A stretch of 64,000 nucleotides of DNA from positions 150,054 to 214,053 of the forward strand of contig JAMFTG010000134.1 in the NCBI GenBank assembly GCA_023974075.1, given 5' to 3'. This stretch comes from Chaenocephalus aceratus. Its lineage: Eukaryota; Chordata; Actinopteri; Perciformes; Channichthyidae. Shown in pieces: positions 53,930 to 64,000 of the stretch. The first letter of the stretch is position 1. Each line of letters begins with the position of its first letter. The notes below the pieces were generated by a model. That model saw only the letters and a program-made list of their open reading frames with translations. It did no database searches and was not told where the DNA came from. Position numbers and translations under genes: made by a program.

Positions 53930-56900
53930 TGAGCTAATTAGGAAATCTTTGTATCTCTCAGGTGGTCGAATAAGTCGGCCACATCTGGTTCTTCTTGTGC
54001 TCTGCGGTGATGACATTTCACATTCAACAGTCTCTGACGTGTCTGCATCTGGCATGCATAGTTGATTGTCTTCAGGTAAGTCAGGTTCTGGGTCCATTTG
54101 GGCGTCGTGTGGGGTTTTCCTCAGAGGTCTCCTGTTGCGCCTGAGGTGCTGACCTGAAGATGTGACAACATCATAGGAACGTGGCTCACCTCTCTGTGCA
54201 GTAACCAAAGCTGGACGCCAACCCTGTTCAGTTTCCATGTGAACAGTACTCCTGGTTGCAGCTCAGGAAGCGGCCTCCTTCCTCTGTCATAATACTGCTG
54301 CTGCCTCCTCTGTAGATTCTCGAGAGTCGAGTGAGCATCCTTAGGCACAGCAGGCTGAAGCATCACGGTGGAGCTCGGTAAGGTGCTCCTTAGCACTCTC
54401 CCCATGAGCATTTGTGCGGGTGAGTATTGCATGCCTGTTACAGGTGTGTTTCTCAGGATGAGCAGGGCAAGATGAGGGTCTGTGTTCGTTAGTTGTGCTT
54501 TTTTAAGAACATGTTTAACAGTTTGAACGGTCCTTTGAGCCAGACCATGGACTGTTGCAGAGCCCTGGGCTGGAAGGAGTGAGTTTTATGCCCCATGATG
54601 CTGCAAAGTTCCTCATTTCTTGACTCGCGAATGGGACATGGTCACACACTATCTCTTTTGGTATTCCTATCCTGGAGAAGACTGATTTCATTTTCTTAAT
54701 GACAGTGATGTGATGTCTTGTCATTAATGTTAAGCACCTCAGGATATTTCGACAGGTAGTCGACCATCAATAGGAAGGATTGTCCTTTTATTTCAAAGAT
54801 GTCAGCCCCTATTTTGAGCCAAGGAAGCTCAGGAATGTCGTGTGCGATCAGAGGCTCCCTCTGGTTTCTGGGCCTGCTGACATGTCCCACAATTCTCGAC
54901 CATTTGTTCTATCTCTCTTGACATACCTGGCCAGAACCAGTGCCTTCTGGCAAGTGCTTTTGTCCGCTGCATTCCTTGATGAGCCACATGTAATGTTTGC
55001 AGCATGTCACTCTTCTCATCGAGCTCGGGAGGATTATCCTCCTGCAAACATTATCTCATCTATTCCTGACAGAGTATGTCTGATAGGCCAGTATTGAACC
55101 AGTTTAGTGTGTACTTGTTTTCTGTGTCGTGGCCAGCCCCGTCTGTGTGTTTCCTGCAGCTGCTGTAGTATTTCATCATTAGCTGTTCCACTTTTGAGCT
55201 TTTGCAGCATCTCAGTGCTCAAAGCATCTGTTGGCTCCAGAGCATAGACAACTTTCTCATCTGTGATGTCATCAACTGTTTGAGTGTTCATCATGTGTGA
55301 CAGCTCGTGAGAGTGTGTCTGCAACCAGTAGGTCTTTACCTGGTGTGTAGATGACATTCAAGTCATATCGCTGCAGCTGGAGGAGCATCCGTTGGAGTCT
55401 GGAAGGAGCTGCTCCAAGCGGCTTTCTCAGAATGCTTTCCAGAGGTTTGTGGTCTGACTGCACGTCCACTTTCAATCCATACACGTACTGATGGAACCTC
55501 TTAACAGAGAAGACAATTGCTAACAGTTCCTTTTCTATTTGAGCATAGTTCTTTTCTGTTTGTGTTAGTGCTCTTGATGCATAGGCAAGATGGCCCTCGT
55601 GCATTAGACATGCTCCCAACCCACCTGCCTGTATGATGAGCTGTTTCTTTGGGTCATAGTAACTGAGTACAGGAGCTGTAATGAGAGCATCTTTCAGTTG
55701 TTTGACTGCTTCATCGTGTTCGTGCTGCCACAGCCACACACTGTCTTTTCTCAACAACCGTCTCAGTGGTGCTGATATGGATGGCTTCACCTGGGATGTC
55801 ACTGAGCTAGGTATCTCACCATGCCCAGCCATCGCTGTAGTCCTGTTTTGTCAGTTGGTGTCGGCATGCCTGTGATAGCCTTGATCTTAGCATTGTCTGC
55901 TTTAACGCCCTCTGAGGTGACAGTATGGCCCATGTAGTTGACACTGCTCACCTTGTACTGTATCTTGTCTTTGTTGAACTTTACATTCGCCTCCTTTGCT
56001 CTGGCTATCACTTTCTGTAATATCTCATCGTGTTCTTTCTCTGACGATGCAGCAATTATCATGTCAGTCTGCAATGATGTGGATCCCTTGGATATCTCCA
56101 AATGTCTCACAGTTGCGTTGCTGGAACACCTCACTTGCTGACTTGATCCCAATGGAAGACGTTTAAAGCGGTATCTCCCCCATGGTGTGTTACATGTGCA
56201 CAGTAGGGAGGACTCTTTCTCTAGCTTTATTTGCCAATATCCATCTTTTTCATCCAGCACTGTGAACAGTTTCTTACCAGCTAGTTTGCACAGAACTTCA
56301 TCGGTCGTTGGAATGGAGTAGTGCTGCCTGAGCATCGCTTTGTTTAAGTCACTGGGATCCAAGCAAACCCGTAACTTCTTTCTGTCTTTCTTTTCTGTGA
56401 TCACCGGGCTACTAACCCATGGTGTGGGCTCAGTTACCTGTACAATAACATCAGCTTGTAACAAGTCATCGAGTGTCTCTCAGTCTGTCCATTACTGCCA
56501 GTGGTATCTTCCTACAGCCATGTATGACAGCTGTGGCCTTGGGGTCAAAGACAGTTGGGTGCTGAGCTACGAGCTCCTCTTTTGTTGTGGGATGTTTCAC
56601 TTCTATCGAGTCAATGTCCACTCTTTTCACCAGGCGCAGTTCTTCACATGCCTCGTTTCCTAATATGGGAATGGATGAGTGCCTGGAAACATAAAAATGT
56701 CAGACCAGCACTGACTTTGTAGGCTGTAGTTTGAGGTGTGTTCTTCTTTCAACGTCTGGCTTTTCGGGTGAATCGCTGTGAATACTTTCAGTGGCAGGGC
56801 GTTGGCCTCTGCTCCTGTGTCCAACTTAAACTTCACACACATGCAGTCAACAATTACATTAGAATGCCACGACTTGTCAGCGTTAGACTTTAGCTGATCA

Positions 56901-57836
56901 ATGTTCACTGTCCCAACATATAGGGTGTCTATTTCCGGAGAAACATTCGTGTACTGTCCTTGTGATGTTGGGCTTTAGCTGACCTACACATTGTTGCATA
57001 GTGATTCTGTTTTCCCACAATTACGGCAGGAGACTCCGTATGCTGGACACTGTCTTGGCTGGTGTGATTTACCACATGGTTTGCATGTTTCATGTCTTTG
57101 TCCCATGTCTTGTGTACGTTGTACAGGCGGTGTGCGTGTCTTTTTGTCCTTGTCGACTGTTCTTGTGCACTGCAAGTACAGACATCTCCTGGGCTGCTGC
57201 ATTCATAGCTAGCATTTGAACTTTGGCCGTCTCAGCAGCTCTGCAGGTGTCTATGGCCCTTTCTAATGTGAGATTAGGTTCTCTTAAAAGTCTCTCTTTC
57301 AGTCTCTGGTCATTCATACTAAACACAATCTTGTCTCTGATCATGTCATTTTCTGTGGTATGAAATTCACAATCCTTGCTCTTTTGCTTGAGCTCTGTCA
57401 CATATTCTCAATCGTGGTGTTACCTGACATAGGATGTGCCCAAAACGGATGTCTCTCAAACACTGTGTTCTTCTTAGGCAGACAATAGGCTCTGAATGCT
57501 GCTAGAATATCCTTAACAGTCTGTTCATCTTCTTCTTCACCTTCATCTTCACCATGTGCGATGTCTAGCGTGTTGTAAACTTCAAGAGCCTCCTCTCCTA
57601 GTGCATGCAGCTGTATGGCCACTTTAATCTTCCTGTCCTTACCGTCTGCACCACTCGCGGTCATGTAGATTGAAAGCGTTGTTCCCATCGTCGCCAGTTT
57701 TCTCCCAAGTTGCCAGTGAGTACCAGTGGAGATGGTAATTCGAATCGATCCATCTCTCTTTTTTCTTTCTTCCAAAAAAATATTGCGACTCCCGCTCTCT
57801 GGGGACCGCACCTGTTAGCTTTAGGCTAACAAAACT
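53930..57836 (-). pseudogene. Gypsy Gag-Pol, broken by several frame changes
   Basis: Frames in transcription order. 57811-57090: Gag-like, acidic, with LHALGEEALEVYNTL. 57202-56984: CCHC knuckle (CGKSHQPRQC) and CRNCGK. 56908-56660: protease with LDTGAEAN. 56464-55799: RT with LDEKDGYWQIKL and the palm up to MIIAASSEKEHDEI. 55832-55272: RNase H and QSDHKPLESILRKPLG. 55047-54829: integrase HHCC finger (HVAHQG...CGTCQQAQ). 54890-54515: core domain. Lesions: a one-base loss and a one-base gain bracket about 100 bases before the RT catalytic site, the RNase H first-aspartate region is shortened (IIQAGGLGACL), and the integrase core is split over several frames. This copy cannot encode a complete polyprotein. 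Confidence 0.88.
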
Positions 57837-57888
57837 TTCATCTGTTTAGCTCCGGCAAAGTGACGAACTGGACCGACTTCTGACACCA

Positions 57889-58104
57889 TGTAATAGTCCT
57901 TTAGGCTATTTAGTTGACCGCAGGTCATGGAGATAAGGACGTATCCGTAGCCCTTTGTATGATGCATCTTTATTGCTTGACAGGTCTACAGCCGTGACAC
58001 ACATCTATCACTCCTAGATGCGGGCTTGCATACCCCTATCACTCCGCCGCCGCACCCCATCACTAACGTCCTGATGGTATATGTGCGCGGCACTATATAC
58101 TACA
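57889..58104 (-). repeat. 5' LTR of the Gypsy element
   Basis: Partner of 53440-53653, followed by the duplicated GTGGT. On the coding strand it begins TGTAGTATATAGTGCC. Confidence 0.93.
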
Positions 58105-58353
58105 GTGGTCATTGTTAAAAAATGCTGCTATTATGAGTATTTGTATAATGCACTTTCTGCCTTCCTGTCATTAGGAGTTAGACATGTAATGACTATGTAA
58201 TAGATTTGATTAGAGCCTTCATTATCCTAAACTGCTGGGACATTTAGCCAATTTCTTTATATTGTCTACTCTTCACTTACTTGTCAGCATAGGTCGGCAT
58301 TGATGTACAGAGCCGACAGAAGACCTTGTTTATATTGGCATCATATTGAGAGG

Positions 58354-58572
58354 TGCAGTGACGCGTCCTAAAACCAGGAAGTAAGCTGCTTGGTTCCCTC
58401 GACAAGGGTTTTGGAAAATAGCTGGAAATAAGGTCTGTGGAAAACGAACCTGTTTGATAAATGCACGTTTTTGTTCAGCCGGATAATCTCCACATGTCTA
58501 CCCTACTTTTATAATTTTCGAATCATAAATCTAAACGATAGATTATAAAAGGTTTTAGGACGCGTCACTGCA
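58354..58572. mobile_element. Fold-back element with perfect 22-bp arms
   Basis: TGCAGTGACGCGTCCTAAAA (58354) is the exact reverse of the arm ending at 58572. The 175-bp centre has no coding frame. Nested in the element 53046-59140. Confidence 0.8.
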
Positions 58573-59140
58573 GCCAACTCCATCGATCAAGCTGGCTGAA
58601 ACTTTCTCTCCCTCTTCTTCTCCTACTCCCTGTCACTCTCCTTTAACTCCTCTGGTGACTTTCTTTTATTTGAAGATTGTTTTTTGCCCGGCGCTTGGCC
58701 GGTTACCGCTGGTATTAAAAACATTTGGCGAATGGTTAGGTGGCACGATAGTCTGTAGTGAAGGAGTGCGCTCCCGCTGGCAGGCTCCCGCTGCGCTCCG
58801 CAGCAAACAGCTGTTTGCTTTTCACCCAACAACAACGACAACCGACTCACGGAACGCTATGTTGTAGCGTTGATAAACGAAACAATTTAAGTAAATTGCT
58901 AGTCAAAATACCAATACCACAGGACAATTTTTTTAAAGCAATATTTTTAGTGGCCCGAGCGGGCAAGTGGAAAGTACGTTATGCTGGCCCGGGAGGTGTC
59001 TAAATAGTGCTTCCGGGCCAGCGGGCCATTTAATGTCGAGCCCTGCCGGTTACCGGCCGGCCCACATCGTCCGACCGGCCCACTTCAGTACCGGCCCATC
59101 GGGATTCGTCCCGAACGTCCCGATGGCCAGTCCGCCCCTG

Positions 59141-60165
59141 GGCTCGATGCAAAGATTTTGAAATTCGATCAGGATCTGAGAACAAACAAGAAATGAGTCC
59201 AAGCCCTGGAGGAGTACCATGCTGAATTGTAACCTCCTTGTCAACCAGTGCCTCCATGATACTGCATATTGTATCTGGGAGGTTTCTATGTATTAGTCTG
59301 CTGCTTCATCTAACATTATAATGCACTGGCTTAGAAATCATGAATTTCTGTTTCAGTTGACCTGCAACTGTAAATGAATACATGTACTGTTCAAATGTAC
59401 TGTTGTTGCTCAAAATAATAAAAACAATGATTGTATAACATGTCTTTGTACAGTGTTTCTTTCCTGACTAGAAGTTATTTCTTGTATTTTCCAGTGAAGT
59501 CAAAATGTGTGCGTGAGAGAAGTCACTGCCAAAAGGTTTAACACTTATTTGATCGAATACTGCCCCCTGGTGGTCACAGTAGTATGCAAACCTAAAAAGG
59601 ATGTGTCGGGTGGAAAAAGGAATAACCTGTCCTGCATTAAATATCAAGTCCAGATTTATGATTCAGGTGTTTTCTGTAGCATTGGTTAAATACATATTAT
59701 TTGAGCCTCTAAAACTCCAAAGTACAGAACTATTGACAAAGTGAAAATGATGTGAAAGCTAGCGCCACACTGCAATCTTTAAAGGCCGTTTTCTCAAAAT
59801 GAGTTTTTTTCTCCTACTCTGAGTCCGAAATGTCCACTTCAGTAGCACGTAGATACACCAAACCTTCCAGTTATATTCCTATCAATATTATGAAGGCTTT
59901 TACAGAAGGGTTTGTTCATATTATATCATTCATAGCCTGAATTATGCAACATTGTACACCTAAAAACATGGCGAAAATGGATATTTTAGGGCTTTTGACA
60001 GTATTTTCTGATTTATGGAGTGATAAAAAGAGATATCCAAAATCCCTTCTGTGAAAGCCTTAGATACTAATATGACTACAAAATGAAACAATAATTTTGA
60101 ACCTGGCTTTATCCAAAGTTCAGATTTCGGTTCCTGAAATGTGTTAAAAGATGCGCATATTTATT
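59141..60165. other. No gene firmly recognised
   Basis: On the minus strand 59262-59141 has an open frame (EALVDKEVTIQHGTPPGLGL) that may be an exon or transposon scrap, but I cannot assign it. The remainder is AT-rich. Confidence 0.35.
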
Positions 60166-60169
60166 GAGA

Positions 60170-60960
60170 TAATGACTCATTTGCATATTTAAACATGCTA
60201 TTTCAGAAAACTTGTAATACAAAAAACAATTGCCGTATTGTAAGTAATTACCTGGAGACATTTCTAGCTGATATCTTTAAGTTAAAAAAAATTACCCTAT
60301 TCACCTGGGGTGTCTCGCCTTATCTTGGACACTTTATTACAGAACAATTGACAGATGATGAAGATATTTATAGGCAATGCCGCATGATGTATGCACAAGC
60401 AAACATTCTCCTACGTAAGTTTGGTGCGTGTACAGATGGAGTGAAGATGTCTCTGTTCAGAGCATATTGCACACCGCTCTAAACGGCACATCTGTGGTCA
60501 AACTACAGAAAAGCAAGTTTACGGAAACTTCAAGTAGCTTATAATGATGCCATGAGAATATTGCTGAAGAGACCTCGATGGTCTAGTGCAAGTGAAATGT
60601 TTGTGGCTGCAGGAGTCAATACTCTACAAGCTGTTTTAAGAAATCTTATGTATAAATGTATTTGCCGGCTTAATGACTCTGATAATGAAATTCTCTTGGC
60701 CTTATCGAACATAAGGTATAGTACTACACGCTACCAATCGCAGCTGTGGAGACATTGGTATAGTTGTCTCTTTGTAGGACACTGATTTAAATTATTCTTA
60801 AACTATGAATTCTTTTTATGCTATGTATGTAATTTATTATATCTAATGCCTTGTCTTTTATCTATGTAATGTATTGTCTTTTATCTATGTAATGTCTTGT
60901 CTTTTATCTATGTAATGTCTTGTCTTTTATCTGGACCCTGAGTCTGTAATAAGTTTTCAT
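60170..60960 (+). mobile_element. LINE ORF2 C-terminal fragment and 3' tail
   Basis: The plus frame has YLGHFITEQLTDDEDIYRQC, AQANILLRKFGACTDGVKMS, an in-frame TAA at 60481, then VAYNDAMRILLKRPRWSSAS. This is the post-RT domain of an I/Nimb-type LINE common in fish. The tail holds three to four copies of CTTTTATCTATGTAATGT and ends in (ATTC)n. Confidence 0.8.
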
Positions 60961-61137
60961 TCATTCATTCATTCTTAACTCAGTGTTTCCATCGGAGTTT
61001 CAACACACTGCATGAGAACACTACAAACAGTGTTTGTGAGCCTATATTCTGTTCAGGTATGTGGGTATTCTATTTGTGTTTTGTAACTGTAAATGGTATT
61101 GTTTGTTTTGCAAGTGTAAATTAATGGTTGTAAAACG

Positions 61138-61551
61138 GACAAGTCAAATCAAGCAATCTGATTGGTTCTTAGCCGTGATATACTGAGCGTATACCACGGG
61201 TAGAATTGTAAGTTACTTTTCACATCAAGTCAGTATCCCTCCGCGTCTGAGAAAAACAGTATACCGTTGGGCTGAAAAGCAAACTGCCTGCATACTGGAA
61301 CAAGAAAGCAGCGGAGAAGTAACGGGGCAGAAACCCTCCCTCTTTACGCAGCGGTCCAGACCTAGACATCAAACGGCAAAACATACAGTGGGCAGTTCCT
61401 TTGGCATTAGGGCGGGGATATCTAGATACTTTCCAAGGTTTGACATAATAAGTTGTGCTACTTTTAAAGCAAGCAACGATGTTTCAAATCTGTAATCAAA
61501 GAGGTCCGCACAAACACTATCGGCCAATCAGATTGCTTGATTTGACTTGTC
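61138..61551. mobile_element. Inverted-repeat element, 28-bp arms
   Basis: 61138-61165 (GACAAGTCAAATCAAGCAAT...) is the exact reverse complement of 61524-61551. The inner 350 bp have no coding frame. Outer flanks do not show a target duplication. Confidence 0.65.
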
Positions 61552-62563
61552 AGTTTTATAAATATATTTACATTTCTTCCGTTACGGAACAAACTTACAA
61601 AGCTTAAGATGGAAACATTTAAGATTAACTTCGACCTCCGGGGGGGTCTTACTATGGAGGAGTGGATTGAGGAGTGCCTATCTCCAGAACAAAAGCACCT
61701 AAACGACGACATGCAGAGCTGCGTGAAGAGCAGGTAGACCAACTGGAGAAGTAGCACCATTCAAAAGCTTTCTGATGCGGGTCTTGAAACAAAGCAGAGA
61801 AATTATGACCGTTAGTGGCCACAGGTGCGAAAGCTCTCTCTCGAGCCACTGTAAAACTGAATCTCGGGACCGGAGAAAGTGGAGCAATATTCCTCACCAC
61901 GCCAAGCAACAGCCGAGAACAACCTCAACAAGTAACCACGTAAGCCATGCTACTGATGCTGGACAGGTTTTCAGTGGCTGCACAATAAACGGCAGCATAC
62001 AAATGAATGTAAATAAATAGCCAAATAATGGATCAACGCTCTCTGTCTAATATGTTCGCTAGCTGTTAGTGTTGTTGCATAGCAACCACCTCGCACTATG
62101 TTTCGCGCAGAAGGCAACGGAGGGACTATTTTATTTTGAACATCATTATTACGAATAAAAACTATTTAAATTAGAGTGTATATTTTTTTCCCATATTGCC
62201 ACACTTGGTAACCGTTTATAAAAGCAATAGCTCACTTCAGGCCGTGATATATTGCTTAATTATATTTGTATATATTAATTTACAAAGAAAAACCGAATTT
62301 GCCACCATGGATAAATGCATATCTACATGTTAATTTAATTATTTAGAACTTTGTGTATGCTTTCTCAGTTAGCTTCAGGCCTCACTGAGGATAAGTATTA
62401 AGGTAGAAAGCTGGTTTGCACAGATAATAAATCTGGTTGGCAAGAAGGAAGCCATATTCATTCGACCACACAACAGAGATACATGTGGCGTCAAAAATAG
62501 ACTCTCCGTTAGTAAACGTGTACTCTGCGTAAAAGTGATTTCTGTGTGTAAAAGTGAGGTAAG
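61552..62563. other. No recognised gene
   Basis: A short plus frame near 61609 (METFKINFDLRGGLTMEEWI) is followed by stops; it may be transposon-derived. Otherwise AT-rich unique sequence. Confidence 0.35.
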
Positions 62564-62571
62564 GTGTAGAT

Positions 62572-62916
62572 CAGGGGTGTCAAACTCAAGGCCCGGGGGC
62601 CAAATCCGGTCCGCGACCTAATTTTATGTGGCCCGCAAGAGCTTGCAAAGAACATAATATACAATACAATTGGTGTAATTGTTGAATATTTACTTTCAAT
62701 TATTTGCCCTAGATTTCTGCTTTCAGACGTAGTTATCTAGGAAGATATTACCAGAACTGATAATAATCCATGCAGGGCCAACAATGTAATAGAATACATT
62801 ATTTCATATATATTATATATTTACATATGTATATATAATTAAAATTACAACCGGCGCTTTGAGTGCAACCATAATGCTGATGTGGCCCGGGATGAAATTG
62901 AGTTTTGACACCCCTG
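62572..62916. mobile_element. hAT MITE (GTCAAACTC family), complete
   Basis: Perfect 8-bp duplication GTGTAGAT at 62564-62571 and 62917-62924. Ends CAGGGGTGTCAAACTCAA and TTGAGTTTTGACACCCCTG. In the opposite orientation to the copy in NXPE. Confidence 0.95.
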
Positions 62917-63021
62917 GTGTAGATGAATAACATCAACTTGTATTCGTCCCACACGTATACACCTATAGATGTATTTGCGTCTGTGATTTTATACTGAATG
63001 TAAAATAACTGGAAATACCTC

Positions 63022-63031
<10 letters not shown>

Positions 63032-63081
<50 letters not shown>
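63032..63081. repeat. (GA)n microsatellite
   Basis: About 25 GA units preceded by (GT)n. Confidence 0.95.
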
Positions 63082-63084
<3 letters not shown>

Positions 63085-63194
63085 CCTGTCCCACCATTTT
63101 ATTTTGAGTTGTGCATTGTTTTTTGTGCTTGAGAAACATTCCACTTGAACTTTATTTTAATGAACTTAGTAGTAATTATTGTCCTATATTTCTT

Positions 63195-63640
63195 TCCGAT
63201 TTCACAGCTGCCTGGGCCTAGCAGCTAGAACCTCCATCTGTGCCTGCACCCAGGTCAAGATCTGGTCCATGCCTTTGTCTCCTCCAGGCTGGACTACTGC
63301 AATGCACTCCTCATCGGGATCCCTAACAAAAGCATCCAGAAACTCCAGTACATTCAGAACAGCGCTGCTAGGATCCTGATGAGGGTGCGCAAATATGATC
63401 ACATCACCCCCATCCTTAAAGCACTACACTGGCTCCCCGTGGAACTGAGGATCGAATTCAAGGTCTCCGTCCTCACCCACCAGTGTGTCCATGGAACTGC
63501 CCCTCCCTACCTCAAGGAACTCCTCACCCCCCCATACCTCCTTGCGGACCACCCGTTCCAGCAACTCCAATTTCCTCACTCAAACCCCCCAGGACTAAGC
63601 TCCGTGCTACGGGAGACCGGGCCTTACCGGGATACCCGTT
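63195..63640 (+). mobile_element. LINE 3' coding fragment
   Basis: The plus frame (shifted in places) reads [40 protein letters not shown] and [14 protein letters not shown], the C-terminal region of an L2/CR1-like LINE ORF2. Confidence 0.85.
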
Positions 63641-63803
63641 ATCCTGACTTTATTTATTTTCTCTTTTTTTATTTTTTTCATGTCCCTTTAGGGCAGCGCT
63701 TCACAAAGTGTGGGGCCAATCCGAGCCTGCTCACACACACACAACTGAAACCAAAGTCATTTGCAGACATATGTAAAAATCTCTCATACACACGTGAAAC
63801 GCT

Positions 63804-63807
<4 letters not shown>

Positions 63808-63865
<58 letters not shown>
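63808..63865. repeat. (CA)n microsatellite
   Basis: About 29 CA units. Confidence 0.95.
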
Positions 63866-63866
<1 letters not shown>

Positions 63867-64000
63867 CAGCGTTGCAGTCAGGAAGAAAAGCAATGTGGAG
63901 CGGCACCTCACCGCTTCATACGGAGTTAACCGTGACACTTTTCCAAATCCCGTTTGTGTCCCCCTCTTTACAAATAGGCCTATGTTTATTATTATCTTAA

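Larger units (their letters stand above)
53440..58104 (-). mobile_element. Full-length Ty3/Gypsy-type LTR retrotransposon
   Basis: LTRs at 53440-53653 and 57889-58104 (about 215 bp, TG...CA ends on the coding strand, only a handful of differences). Target duplication GTGGT at 53435-53439 and 58105-58109. Transcribed on the minus strand: a primer-binding-like site TGGTGTCAGAAGTCGGTC abuts the right (5') LTR, and a polypurine tract (AAGAAAGGAGGA) abuts the left (3') LTR. Gag-Pol order is protease, RT, RNase H, integrase, as in Gypsy. No envelope frame seen. Confidence 0.95.
53046..59140. mobile_element. hAT-like TIR element opened by an LTR retrotransposon
   Basis: Perfect inverted ends CAGGGGCGGACTGG and CCAGTCCGCCCCTG with GGCCC-rich subterminal sequence. 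The interior contains the Gypsy element 53440-58104 and a fold-back at 58354-58572. The flanking octamers TTGATAGG and GGCTCGAT do not match, and the left host element does not resume on the right. Confidence 0.75.

Noticed and set aside
58655..59161. Short overlapping plus-strand frames
   Set aside because: They lie within the CAGGGGCGGACTGG element and run across its inverted repeat; no domain.

Overview
This is nuclear DNA of a bony fish, most likely a teleost. The evidence is spliced vertebrate genes with canonical GT-AG introns (SIAE, CMAH and NXPE families), a finTRIM-type fragment (a fish-specific TRIM expansion), and a dense load of teleost-style hAT, PIF-Harbinger, L2-like LINE and Gypsy elements plus many minisatellites. 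Nothing bacterial or phage-like is present. The species cannot be told from the sequence.

Layout. 0-3.9 kb holds a Harbinger-like element end and three large unrelated minisatellites. 4.0-16.65 kb is a minus-strand gene of at least eleven exons encoding a secreted or membrane protein with four fibronectin III-like, cysteine-paired domains; its introns are filled by hAT copies, a 2-kb palindromic element and an L2 LINE. 17.7-26.2 kb is gene-poor: a Gypsy integrase scrap, a hAT, a solo LTR with target duplication, a tRNA-type SINE, an intronless finTRIM fragment fused to a LINE tail, and an L2-like LINE. 27.3-28.3 kb (minus) is an NXPE pseudogene whose coding exon carries a hAT. 30.76-38.89 kb (minus) is a remnant of CMAH (CMP-N-acetylneuraminate hydroxylase): three exons, the middle one split by a 6.76-kb stack of transposons nested four deep. 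40.86-51.23 kb (plus) is an apparently complete ten-exon SIAE gene (sialate O-acetylesterase). 52.1-59.1 kb is a second nested transposon block holding a full-length Gypsy-type LTR retrotransposon with a 5-bp target duplication. 59-64 kb carries LINE 3' ends, one hAT and microsatellites.

Biological reading. The two recognisable metabolic genes both act on sialic acids: SIAE removes O-acetyl groups, CMAH makes Neu5Gc from CMP-Neu5Ac. SIAE looks intact while CMAH looks dead here, broken by an insertion and with no other exons found in the window. The most striking structure is the stack inside the CMAH exon: a BED-finger hAT contains a second TIR element, which contains a THAP-bearing P-element-like transposon, and the hAT transposase frame is also split by a further hAT. 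Insertion order can be read from the target duplications, and a second copy of the middle element elsewhere in the window preserves an empty site for the P-like insertion.
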